Positions 1-8,266 of a stretch of 8,266 nucleotides of DNA are shown here, one piece after another. The translations under genes were made by a program, and so were the position numbers. Numbering within the stretch: position 1 is the stretch's first letter; each line of letters opens with the position of its first letter. Below the pieces are notes generated by a model. The model was given only the letters and a program-made list of their open reading frames with translations. It had not been told where the DNA came from and ran no database searches. The stretch is from assembly GCA_015163925.1 (NCBI GenBank), contig JAAOIF010000038.1, positions 1 to 8,266 on the forward strand, in the 5' to 3' direction. The DNA comes from Candidatus Thioglobus sp. (GTDB lineage: Bacteria > Pseudomonadota > Gammaproteobacteria > PS1 > Pseudothioglobaceae).

Positions 1-671
1 ATAAGGATTTTGGTTTTGAAAATGTTGATATTAAATTTTCCACCAGACCGGAAAGGCGTGTCGGCTCGGATGCAAGCTGGGACAAGGCAGAAGAGGCTTT
101 GGAGCAAGCCCTTGACGCTAAGGGAATTAAGTGGGATTTGCAGGTCGGCGAGGGCGCTTTTTATGGTCCAAAAATAGAATTTGTGCTAAAAGATTGCTTG
201 GGGCGGCAGTGGCAGTGTGGGACTTTGCAAGTGGATTTTTCAATGCCTGAGCGCTTGGATGCAAAATATATTGCTGAGGACGGCTCAAAGCAAACTCCGG
301 TGATGTTGCATCGGGCAATTCTCGGCTCGTTGGAGCGATTTGTGGGGATTTTGATTGAGCATTACGAGGGCGCATTTCCAATTTGGCTCTCTCCGGTGCA
401 GGCGATTATTTTAAATATTTCCGAAAAACAGGCAGATTTTGCCCTAAATGTGGAGAAAAAGTTAAAAAAACAAGGGCTTAGGGTGATTTCAGACTTGCGA
501 AATGAGAAGATAGGCTTTAAAATACGCGAGCATTCTATGCAACGCTATCCGTATATTTTGGTGGTTGGCGATAAGGAAATGGCAAGTGGGGAAGTTTCTG
601 TGCGGCAGCGCGGCGGCGAGGATTTAGGCTCAATGGCGCTTGAGGCGTTTGTTAAATTAGTATCAAATTAG
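1..671 (+). CDS. thrS: Threonyl-tRNA synthetase, C-terminal part (5' end outside window)
   Basis: Class II aminoacyl-tRNA synthetase that charges tRNA-Thr with threonine in the cytosol. The reading frame is open from base 3 with no start codon, so only the last 222 residues are present, against about 640 for the full-length family. Visible landmarks are the [12 protein letters not shown] segment and QCGTLQVDF of the catalytic core, then [13 protein letters not shown], which contains the histidine (codon 309-311) equivalent to the third zinc ligand (H511 in E. coli), followed by class II motif 3. From about base 375 onward lies the anticodon-binding domain, with [21 protein letters not shown] and a VVGDKE strand; these are close matches to the E. 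coli protein. It is first in the translation operon seen here, and its TAG stop shares a G with the infC Shine-Dalgarno. The N-terminal TGS and editing domains lie upstream and cannot be judged. Confidence 0.97.
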   Translation, partial: KDFGFENVDIKFSTRPERRVGSDASWDKAEEALEQALDAKGIKWDLQVGEGAFYGPKIEFVLKDCLGRQWQCGTLQVDFSMPERLDAKYIAEDGSKQTPVMLHRAILGSLERFVGILIEHYEGAFPIWLSPVQAIILNISEKQADFALNVEKKLKKQGLRVISDLRNEKIGFKIREHSMQRYPYILVVGDKEMASGEVSVRQRGGEDLGSMALEAFVKLVSN

Positions 672-683
672 GGAGTAATTATT
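671..683 (+). promoter_or_regulatory. infC ribosome binding site with AUU start codon
   Basis: The thrS stop codon TAG runs into GGGAG, giving a Shine-Dalgarno core GGAG at 672-675. The ATT at 681-683 lies 5 nt downstream and is followed by codons for KRPNKITTRIN, the expected IF3 N-terminus. A second ATT at 678 is only 2 nt from the core and so less likely. In E. coli an AUU start on infC lets IF3 repress its own translation by rejecting the non-canonical start; the same control is inferred here. Confidence 0.8.
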
Positions 684-1211
684 AAAAGACCAAATAAGAT
701 AACCACTCGTATCAATCAATATATTCGTGCGGCTAAGGTGCGGGTGATTGATAGTAAGGGTGAGCAGGCAGGCATTTTAGCCACGGCGGATGCACAGAAA
801 ATGGCAACAGATGCTGGGTTAGATTTAGTGGAAGTTTCCCCGAATGCCGAGCCGCCGGTTTGTAAAGTTATGGATTTTGGTAAGTTTCAATATGAGTTGA
901 AAAAACAGCAAAGTGACCAAAAAAAGAAGCAAAAGAAAACCACTGTTAAAACCATTAAATATCGCCCCGGAACTGAAGAGGGCGATTACCAAATTAAATT
1001 TAAAAATCTGGTTAAATTTTTGGAAAATGGCGATAAAGTTAAAGTTAGCATTTGGTTTCGGGGGCGTGAAATGCAGCACCGGGAGCTTGGAATGGTAATG
1101 TTAGAAAGGATTGAAGCAGACACAGAAGAATTTGCCAATGTAGAACAAAGGGCAAAGATGGAGGGTCGTCAGCTGGGCATGATGCTGGCACCCAAATCTA
1201 AAAAGAGGTAA
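681..1211 (+). CDS. infC: Translation initiation factor IF-3
   Basis: IF3 binds the 30S subunit, prevents premature joining of 50S, and checks the start codon and initiator tRNA. Starting from ATT at 681 the protein is 176 residues, against 180 in E. coli. A start at the first conventional codon, GTG 738, would remove about 19 residues, including the conserved RPN...IN..IRAAKVRVI stretch that opens the N-terminal domain. The N-terminal domain continues through LDLVEVSPNAEPPVCKVMDFGKFQYE. A lysine-rich linker follows (KKQQSDQKKKQKK), then the C-terminal domain with IKYRPGTEEGDYQIK, the basic FRGREMQHRELG loop, and the ending EGRQLGMMLAPKSKKR. It lies 9 nt after thrS and is probably translated in coupling with it. 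The non-canonical start implies autoregulation. The product is certain; the exact ATT codon is inferred from spacing and homology. Confidence 0.95.
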   Translation: MKRPNKITTRINQYIRAAKVRVIDSKGEQAGILATADAQKMATDAGLDLVEVSPNAEPPVCKVMDFGKFQYELKKQQSDQKKKQKKTTVKTIKYRPGTEEGDYQIKFKNLVKFLENGDKVKVSIWFRGREMQHRELGMVMLERIEADTEEFANVEQRAKMEGRQLGMMLAPKSKKR

Positions 1212-1229
1212 TTTGCCTCAGTTTTATAA

Positions 1230-1244
1230 GTTACTATTAGTAAC
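1230..1244. repeat. Perfect 15-bp palindrome between infC and rpmI
   Basis: Two 7-nt arms, GTTACTA and TAGTAAC, flank a single central T. As RNA this would form a 5-bp stem (GTTAC/GTAAC) with a 5-nt loop; as DNA it is a symmetrical dyad of operator type. It lies in the 62-nt gap between infC and rpmI, the interval where E. coli L20 binds the mRNA to repress rpmI-rplT. No T-tract follows, so it is not an intrinsic terminator. Function unknown. Confidence 0.5.
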
Positions 1245-1273
1245 AAATATGTCCACAGGACAAGGAGAAAATT

Positions 1274-1471
1274 ATGCCGAAGTTAAAAACTAATCGGGGT
1301 GCGGCAAAGCGCTTCAAAAAAACTGCTAATGGCGGTTATAAATGTGCGCATTCGCATTTGCGGCATATTTTGACCAAAAAAAGTACTTCTAGAAAACGCA
1401 ACTTACGCTCTCCAGATACTATTGAGAAAGCCGATGAGCCGATGGTGCGTAAAATGTTACCTTACGCATAG
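1274..1471 (+). CDS. rpmI: 50S ribosomal protein bL35
   Basis: Small basic protein of the large ribosomal subunit. The length of 65 residues is identical to E. coli, and the signature [21 protein letters not shown], the [14 protein letters not shown] core and the C-terminal LPYA are all present. It carries 2 of the usual basic clusters and one cysteine (C24). The start is fixed by AAGGAG at 1262-1267, 6 nt before the ATG. It follows infC by 62 nt and precedes rplT by 9 nt, the standard infC-rpmI-rplT order. In E. coli the pair is repressed by L20 acting on the rpmI leader RNA; whether the leader here folds likewise cannot be judged by eye. Confidence 0.98.
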   Translation: MPKLKTNRGAAKRFKKTANGGYKCAHSHLRHILTKKSTSRKRNLRSPDTIEKADEPMVRKMLPYA

Positions 1472-1480
1472 GAGTAGAAA

Positions 1481-1837
1481 ATGGCAAGAGTATCAAAAGG
1501 CGTGCAGGCGCATGCTAAACACAAGAAAATTCTCAAGCAGGCTAAGGGTTATTATGGCGCGCGCTCAAAGGTTTATCGGGTTGCTAAACAGGCAGTTATC
1601 AAGGCCGGGCAATACGCTTACAGAGACCGCCGGCAAAGGCGTAGGCAGTTTCGGCGCTTGTGGATTGTGCGAATTAATGCCCAAGCTCGAATCAACGGTT
1701 TGAGCTATTCAAGACTAATTAACGGCATTCACAAAGCCGGCATTGAGATTGACCGTAAAGTGCTGGCAGACCTTGCAGTTTTTGACAAAACAGCATTTGC
1801 ACAAATCGCCCAGCAAGCTAAATCTGCTTTAAATTAG
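1481..1837 (+). CDS. rplT: 50S ribosomal protein bL20
   Basis: Early-binding 23S rRNA protein needed for large-subunit assembly, and in E. coli the translational repressor of rpmI-rplT. The 118-residue length matches E. coli exactly. The long basic N-terminal extension ([20 protein letters not shown], then [19 protein letters not shown]) and the globular C-terminal part ([32 protein letters not shown]) are intact. Its Shine-Dalgarno GGAG (1471-1474) begins on the last base of the rpmI TAG stop, so translation is probably coupled. A 41-nt gap follows before the lipoprotein gene. Confidence 0.98.
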   Translation: MARVSKGVQAHAKHKKILKQAKGYYGARSKVYRVAKQAVIKAGQYAYRDRRQRRRQFRRLWIVRINAQARINGLSYSRLINGIHKAGIEIDRKVLADLAVFDKTAFAQIAQQAKSALN

Positions 1838-1842
1838 CGTTG

Positions 1843-1861
1843 AAAAAAGCGTTATTTTTTT
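1843..1861 (+). terminator. Weak A/T hairpin with T-run after rplT
   Basis: A run of six A (1843-1848) is followed by GCGTTA and then seven T, which could fold as an A6/T6 stem. There is no G+C in the stem, so it is at best a weak pause or partial terminator. AGCGTT is also directly repeated here (1836-1841 and 1848-1853). In E. coli an attenuator lies at this point in the operon, but no Phe-rich leader peptide is visible in this gap. Confidence 0.2.
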
Positions 1862-1878
1862 AAAAATTTGGAGGTTTT

Positions 1879-5742
<3,864 letters not shown>

Positions 5743-5744
5743 AA

Positions 5745-6029
5745 ATGTCAATAAGCAAAAAAGAAATCGCCGCTAATCTGGCGCAAACAATGGATATTAA
5801 CCATAATCAGGCGTTGTCAATTACTAATGAATTTTTTGATATTATCAAGCAATCTCTGGCAAATGGCGAGCCGGTAAAGCTGTCTGGTTTTGGTAATTTT
5901 GTGCTTCGGGAAAAATCTGCCAGACCCGGTAGAAATCCAAAAACTGGCGAAAAAGTGATGATTGCAAAAAGAAAAGTTACTACTTTTAAGGCTGGTCAAA
6001 AACTCAAAAAAGCCACTTTACAAGGCTAA
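5745..6029 (+). CDS. ihfA: Integration host factor alpha subunit
   Basis: DNA-bending nucleoid protein that works as a heterodimer with IhfB, binding the minor groove at specific sites in recombination, replication and promoter control. It has 94 residues, against 99 in E. coli. The HU/IHF fold is visible: helices at about residues 3-38 (KKEIAANLAQTMDINHNQAL, FFDIIKQSLANGE), VKLSGFGNFVLREKSARPGRNPKTGE at 44-69 with the intercalating Pro65 in the beta-arm tip, and TTFKAGQKLKKA at the end. The residues VKLSGFGNF and RPGRNPKTGE, together with the position after pheT, favour IHF alpha over HU. The arm lacks the proline of the usual PI.ARRV strand (VMIAKRKV here). The Shine-Dalgarno AGAGGG (5732-5737) lies in the last pheT codons, so expression depends on the pheST transcript unless an internal promoter exists. 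No MerR-family gene follows, unlike in many relatives. Confidence 0.95.
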   Translation: MSISKKEIAANLAQTMDINHNQALSITNEFFDIIKQSLANGEPVKLSGFGNFVLREKSARPGRNPKTGEKVMIAKRKVTTFKAGQKLKKATLQG

Positions 6030-6034
6030 TTTTT
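6006..6034. terminator. Possible bulged hairpin at the convergent operon ends
   Basis: AAAAA at 6006-6010 plus AGCC (6011-6014) can pair with GGCT (6024-6027) plus TTTTT (6030-6034), leaving a 2-nt AA bulge and a 9-nt loop. On the plus strand the stem ends in a T-run directly after the ihfA stop codon (6027-6029). On the minus strand it also ends in a T-run, so it could serve both converging transcripts. The GC stem is only 4 bp, so this is a weak call. Confidence 0.3.
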
Positions 6035-6042
6035 GCGGATTT

Positions 6043-6513
6043 TTAATCACTAATTGCTTGCATAAAACCCTTTAAAACTGGCATAGCTTTGTCAATTACT
6101 GCCTGATTTTGCTCATCGTTTCGCACTTGGTCTTCAAGGATTTTATCGGTTTTTTTCAGGCTAATTTTATAATCGTCATCAAACTCAAAAGCGATAAAAT
6201 AAAAGCCTTTGCCCTTGTTTCTGGTGGAGTGAATTGCCAAAAAATCCGTCTCCCAAGCGAGTTCGGCTTGGTAAATAGCGGCAGAATCGCTTGAGTCTTT
6301 TTGCACTAAAATAATAGTTTTGCCGAAATGAAAAATAAAACGCTCGGAGTTACAACTTGATGCCGGCTTGGATTTTAGCTCGCTATTATGCAAAGCTTGG
6401 GCAATTTGCTTGAGCTGAGCGTCATTTAGCTGGATATATTTGGCGTCCAAATAATCGTCAATATTACTATTTGGATGATTATTTTTGATAAATTCTACTA
6501 ATTTTTTAAGCAT
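6043..6513 (-). CDS. Hypothetical soluble protein, 156 residues
   Basis: I do not recognise this protein. It has no signal peptide and no hydrophobic segment long enough to cross a membrane, so it is probably cytosolic. The N-terminal 45 residues look helical (MLKKLVEFIKNNHPNSNIDDYLDAKYIQLNDAQLKQIAQALHNS). The middle is beta-rich with alternating hydrophobics (ERFIFHFGKTIILVQKDSS, then AELAWETDFLAIHS and GKGFYFIAFEFDDDYKISL). The C-terminus is helical (NQAVIDKAMPVLKGFMQAIS). It has one cysteine and no obvious catalytic or metal motif. No clear Shine-Dalgarno precedes the ATG; the 31 bases between it and the PerM-like gene are A/T-rich. It is last in the minus-strand cluster, and its stop lies 13 bp from the ihfA stop. 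Base composition resembles its neighbours. The length and the absence of a better frame on the other strand support a real gene. Confidence 0.75.
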   Translation of the reverse strand: MLKKLVEFIKNNHPNSNIDDYLDAKYIQLNDAQLKQIAQALHNSELKSKPASSCNSERFIFHFGKTIILVQKDSSDSAAIYQAELAWETDFLAIHSTRNKGKGFYFIAFEFDDDYKISLKKTDKILEDQVRNDEQNQAVIDKAMPVLKGFMQAISD

Positions 6514-6544
6514 TTTTTAGCATTAATTTGATGAAAAAATTGAA

Positions 6545-7606
6545 TTATACCTGATTGAATTTGCCATATTTAAGCGCATAAACATCAAAAATACTAATCG
6601 CCATAGCGGCAATAATTGGACCAATAAATAAGCCCAGAGCGCCAAACTGAATGACCCCAGCGAGCGTTGATAAAACAGTAATAAAAGTATGATTTAACGC
6701 ATTGGAATGCCCTCCAGAGAGCTTTTGAATAATCATCGGGCGAATGAAATTATCAATAATAACGCCTACCAAAATTCCACCAAAAAACACAATAATTAGC
6801 GCCTCAAATATTTGCCCCTGTGCGCCGAGATACAAACTCAGCGGCAGCCAAATAATCAGCCCTCCGAGCACCGGAATAAAACTCGCCAGTGCCATAGCGA
6901 TTGCAAAATACAACACCGGCAGTCCAGTGATAGCAACGCCTATGGAGAAAACTACGCCTTGCAAAAGGGCGATGATAAAAACGCTACCGACCAAACTGAT
7001 GGACAGATTTGAGAATTGATTTAGCAAAATATCGCTGTGCTGAGGCTCTAATGGTGATAAATTTTTAAGGCGTTTGAGTAGAGTTTTGCCGTCAATATAG
7101 AAATAATATAGCGCCAAAATTGTGATAATTAGGAACAAAATAAAGTTGGAAGACAGCAAAATAATGCTTTTTAACAAGCCGATTGAGAAGTCTTTGATAC
7201 TGATTAAAATGCTGGCTAAATTATTGTTAAAAGCCGCTTGCAGACTGGCTTTCACGCCATCAGGCAGGGGCAGAGAAATGATGGTTTGAGTGAGTATTTT
7301 CTGGCTATTTTGCAAATCAAAATCGCTGTTAATCTGGCTTATCATATTTGAAATTTCCAGCCCACTTAGCAGCAAAATATAGCCTAACGGCAAGATTAGA
7401 ATTAGCGTTATCAGCAGTGTCATCAGCAGTGCTGATGCAGTTTCTGAGAGTTTTTGTTGTAATTTTTGATATTGTGAAAAACTTGCAATAGCAATCAGCA
7501 AAGCCAAAAATAAGGCCGGAATAAATGGCGAAAATAGCCAAATTAAACCGCCGATAGCAAACACTAATAAGCCTAATATAAAGCCATTTTCAAAGGGATT
7601 TTTCAT
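6545..7606 (-). CDS. AI-2E / PerM-family membrane transporter
   Basis: Integral inner-membrane protein of the AI-2E transporter superfamily (PerM/YdiK/YhhT/TqsA group). Members have been linked to export of autoinducer-2 or to Na+/H+ antiport, but most are uncharacterised, so no substrate is assigned. At 353 residues the length is normal for the family. Hydrophobic segments lie at about residues 7-42, 58-82, 148-172, 205-228, 231-262, 268-285 and 303-340. The long soluble loop between the second and third groups (about 85-145) is typical. Family landmarks are ALYYFYIDGKTL, GLPVLYFAIAMALASFIPVLGG, DNFIRPMIIQKLSGG, and near the end FGALGLFIGPIIAA. Its ATG overlaps the TGA of the upstream NIF3-like gene by ATGA (7603-7606), so the two are probably translated together. 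The downstream hypothetical gene follows after 31 nt. Confidence 0.93.
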   Translation of the reverse strand: MKNPFENGFILGLLVFAIGGLIWLFSPFIPALFLALLIAIASFSQYQKLQQKLSETASALLMTLLITLILILPLGYILLLSGLEISNMISQINSDFDLQNSQKILTQTIISLPLPDGVKASLQAAFNNNLASILISIKDFSIGLLKSIILLSSNFILFLIITILALYYFYIDGKTLLKRLKNLSPLEPQHSDILLNQFSNLSISLVGSVFIIALLQGVVFSIGVAITGLPVLYFAIAMALASFIPVLGGLIIWLPLSLYLGAQGQIFEALIIVFFGGILVGVIIDNFIRPMIIQKLSGGHSNALNHTFITVLSTLAGVIQFGALGLFIGPIIAAMAISIFDVYALKYGKFNQV

Positions 7607-7914
7607 TGTTTTTCCATTTTTATAACACTAAAAGCCACCTCTTCGTAAGGGTGGGCTGATTTCATTGATTTAATCACTAAATCCAGATTTTCATCCGCAC
7701 ACGCCATCTCAACTTTGTATTCTGCTATTTTGCTCAATTTATCCACCGACCCAATCGCCGGATTTGCTTGTTCTATCGGCTTAAACTGCCCAGTGCCAAG
7801 CGTTTGCCAAGCGCAATTTTCATAATTATTAAACCTGCCAGCGCCCGCTGCAAACATAGCATTTTTGACATTTTCCAAGTCAGACTCAGGCACATAAAAA
7901 CTAATTTGATACAT
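7603..7914 (-). CDS. NIF3/YqfO-like small protein
   Basis: A 103-residue protein resembling the stand-alone YqfO/NIF3-insert domain proteins (CutA/PII-like ferredoxin fold) found in many gammaproteobacteria, often named 'NGG1p interacting factor NIF3'. The signatures are an opening strand MYQISFYVPESDLENVKNAMF, AAGAGR at 22-27, CAWQTLGTGQFKPIE at 34-48, ANPAIGSV at 50-57, and the C-terminal AHPYEEVAFSV at 87-97. These are the same blocks that bridge the two halves of full-length NIF3 proteins. The GTP-cyclohydrolase-like metal centre of full NIF3 is not part of this fragment, and the normal length of the stand-alone family means it is not a truncation. Function is unknown; a small regulatory or metal/ligand-binding role is only inference. 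The Shine-Dalgarno is weak. Its stop overlaps the PerM-like start, suggesting shared expression. Confidence 0.85.
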   Translation of the reverse strand: MYQISFYVPESDLENVKNAMFAAGAGRFNNYENCAWQTLGTGQFKPIEQANPAIGSVDKLSKIAEYKVEMACADENLDLVIKSMKSAHPYEEVAFSVIKMEKQ

Positions 7915-7949
7915 TTTTAAGCGCTAAATTGTGCCATTTGGATTTTGTA

Positions 7950-8156
7950 TTATTGGACTGAGTGGATAAGTGTTATGATGTAGCCCATGCCGCCGATTAA
8001 AAGACCGATGCCGGCAATCGCAATGCCTACCATAGTTTCAGGGCGAATTAAGCGTCTGTCCATGCCGGCAATTTCCTCGCTGGCTTCTTCGGCTTCTTTG
8101 TTTGGAACGCCAGCTAAAACTAAGGCGTTGTATGTTTTTGATAAAATTACTGCCAT
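7950..8156 (-). CDS. Small single-TM hypothetical protein, 68 residues
   Basis: The N-terminal 30 residues form an amphipathic, Ala/Glu-rich helix (SKTYNALVLAGVPNKEAEEA). They resemble the start of DUF1640/CCDC90-type coiled-coil proteins, which also have an AG(V/F)...QAEA pattern. Residues 31-41 are a charged linker (GMDRRLIRPET), and residues 42-65 form one glycine-rich transmembrane segment (VGIAIAGIGLLIGGMGYIITLI). The usual long coiled coil between these parts is missing, so this would be a very short relative; the link is tentative. A clear Shine-Dalgarno GGAG (8166-8163) lies 6 nt before the ATG, which decides strand and start over the 72-codon frame on the opposite strand. It is probably the first gene of the minus-strand cluster, 35 nt ahead of the NIF3-like gene. 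Confidence 0.75.
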   Translation of the reverse strand: MAVILSKTYNALVLAGVPNKEAEEASEEIAGMDRRLIRPETMVGIAIAGIGLLIGGMGYIITLIHSVQ

Positions 8157-8169
8157 TTTTTACTCCAAA

Positions 8170-8187
8170 ACCTGCAAACGGGCAGGT
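8170..8187 (-). promoter_or_regulatory. Perfect 6-bp stem-loop upstream of the 68-residue gene
   Basis: ACCTGC (8170-8175) and GCAGGT (8182-8187) are exact inverted repeats around a 6-nt loop. Read on the minus strand, the hairpin is followed by TTTTGGAG, so it abuts the ribosome binding site of the 68-residue gene. It may be a 5'-leader stem-loop or an operator dyad. On the plus strand no T-run follows, so it is not a terminator in that direction. Confidence 0.5.
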
Positions 8188-8198
8188 CACCGTAATCA

Positions 8199-8204
8199 AT
8201 TATA
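8199..8204 (-). promoter_or_regulatory. Consensus -10 element for the minus-strand cluster
   Basis: The minus strand reads TATAAT here, an exact sigma-70 -10 hexamer, 43 bases upstream of the 68-residue gene's ATG. No good TTGACA-like -35 is present at 16-18 bp spacing (candidates read ATCAGC or similar), and there is no extended -10 TG. If used, transcription would begin near 8192 and the hairpin at 8170-8187 would lie in the 5' leader. Confidence 0.35.
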
Positions 8205-8212
8205 GATATGAT

Positions 8213-8266
8213 ATGCAAGCGGCTGATATTCGCAATAAAATTAAACGCCTAAAAGAAAAGCAATTT
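8213..8266 (+). CDS. Possible 5' end of a divergent gene (runs off window)
   Basis: An ATG at 8213 opens 18 codons to the window edge, encoding MQAADIRNKIKRLKEKQF, a basic, helix-forming start. It would be divergent from the minus-strand cluster. No Shine-Dalgarno is visible before it. The frame is also open upstream to an ATG at 8132, but that start lies inside the oppositely oriented 68-residue gene and is less likely. I do not recognise the product. Confidence 0.35.
   Translation, partial: MQAADIRNKIKRLKEKQF

Noticed and set aside
738..740. GTG as the infC start
   Set aside because: It would remove the conserved RPN...IRAAKVRVI N-terminus and has no Shine-Dalgarno at proper distance; ATT 681 fits both.
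1213..1240. Possible promoter before rpmI (TTGCCT, 16 bp, TATTAG)
   Set aside because: Each hexamer matches consensus at only 4 of 6 positions, which is expected often in AT-rich DNA; the palindrome there is the clearer signal.
1838..1878. pheM-like leader peptide with attenuator between rplT and slyB
   Set aside because: No Phe-rich short ORF is present in the 41 nt, and the only hairpin is a pure A/T stem.
7987..8205. 72-codon plus-strand frame opposite the 68-residue gene
   Set aside because: Its translation is a Pro/Ala-rich shadow. The minus-strand frame has a proper Shine-Dalgarno and a coherent helix-plus-TM layout.

Overview
The window looks like a chromosomal segment from a moderately AT-rich gammaproteobacterium. 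The main evidence is the plus-strand gene order thrS - infC - rpmI - rplT - (lipoprotein) - pheS - pheT - ihfA. Linkage of pheST to the IHF alpha-subunit gene is a classic gammaproteobacterial arrangement, and the L35, L20, IF3 and ThrRS sequences read very close to the E. coli proteins. I cannot name the genus from the sequence alone.

Region 1 (1-6029, plus strand) is a translation operon. It holds the C-terminal third of threonyl-tRNA synthetase, then IF3 with an AUU start codon, L35, L20, a SlyB-type glycine-zipper lipoprotein, both subunits of phenylalanyl-tRNA synthetase, and IHF alpha. Spacing is tight: the thrS and rpmI stop codons share a G with the next gene's Shine-Dalgarno, pheS and pheT overlap by ATGA, and ihfA starts 2 nt after pheT. 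The unusual point is the lipoprotein gene in the rplT-pheS interval. In E. coli that slot holds the pheM leader peptide and attenuator; here I see no Phe-rich leader.

Region 2 (6043-8156, minus strand) is a convergent cluster, transcribed from right to left: a 68-residue single-TM protein, a NIF3/YqfO-type small protein, an AI-2E/PerM-family membrane protein, and an unrecognised 156-residue soluble protein. The NIF3-like and PerM genes overlap by ATGA and the other gaps are about 30-35 nt, so one transcript is likely. A consensus TATAAT and a perfect 6-bp hairpin lie just upstream of the first gene. The two convergent operons are separated by only 13 bp.

Region 3 (8157-8266) is the divergent upstream region plus the possible first codons of a plus-strand gene that runs off the window.

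Most of the window is ordinary core genome. I saw no CRISPR array, transposon, prophage gene, tRNA or rRNA, and no convincing undescribed system. The points worth following are the lipoprotein insertion and its translational junction with pheS, a 15-bp palindrome before rpmI, the 5' leader hairpin at the right end, and the orphan 156-residue protein.
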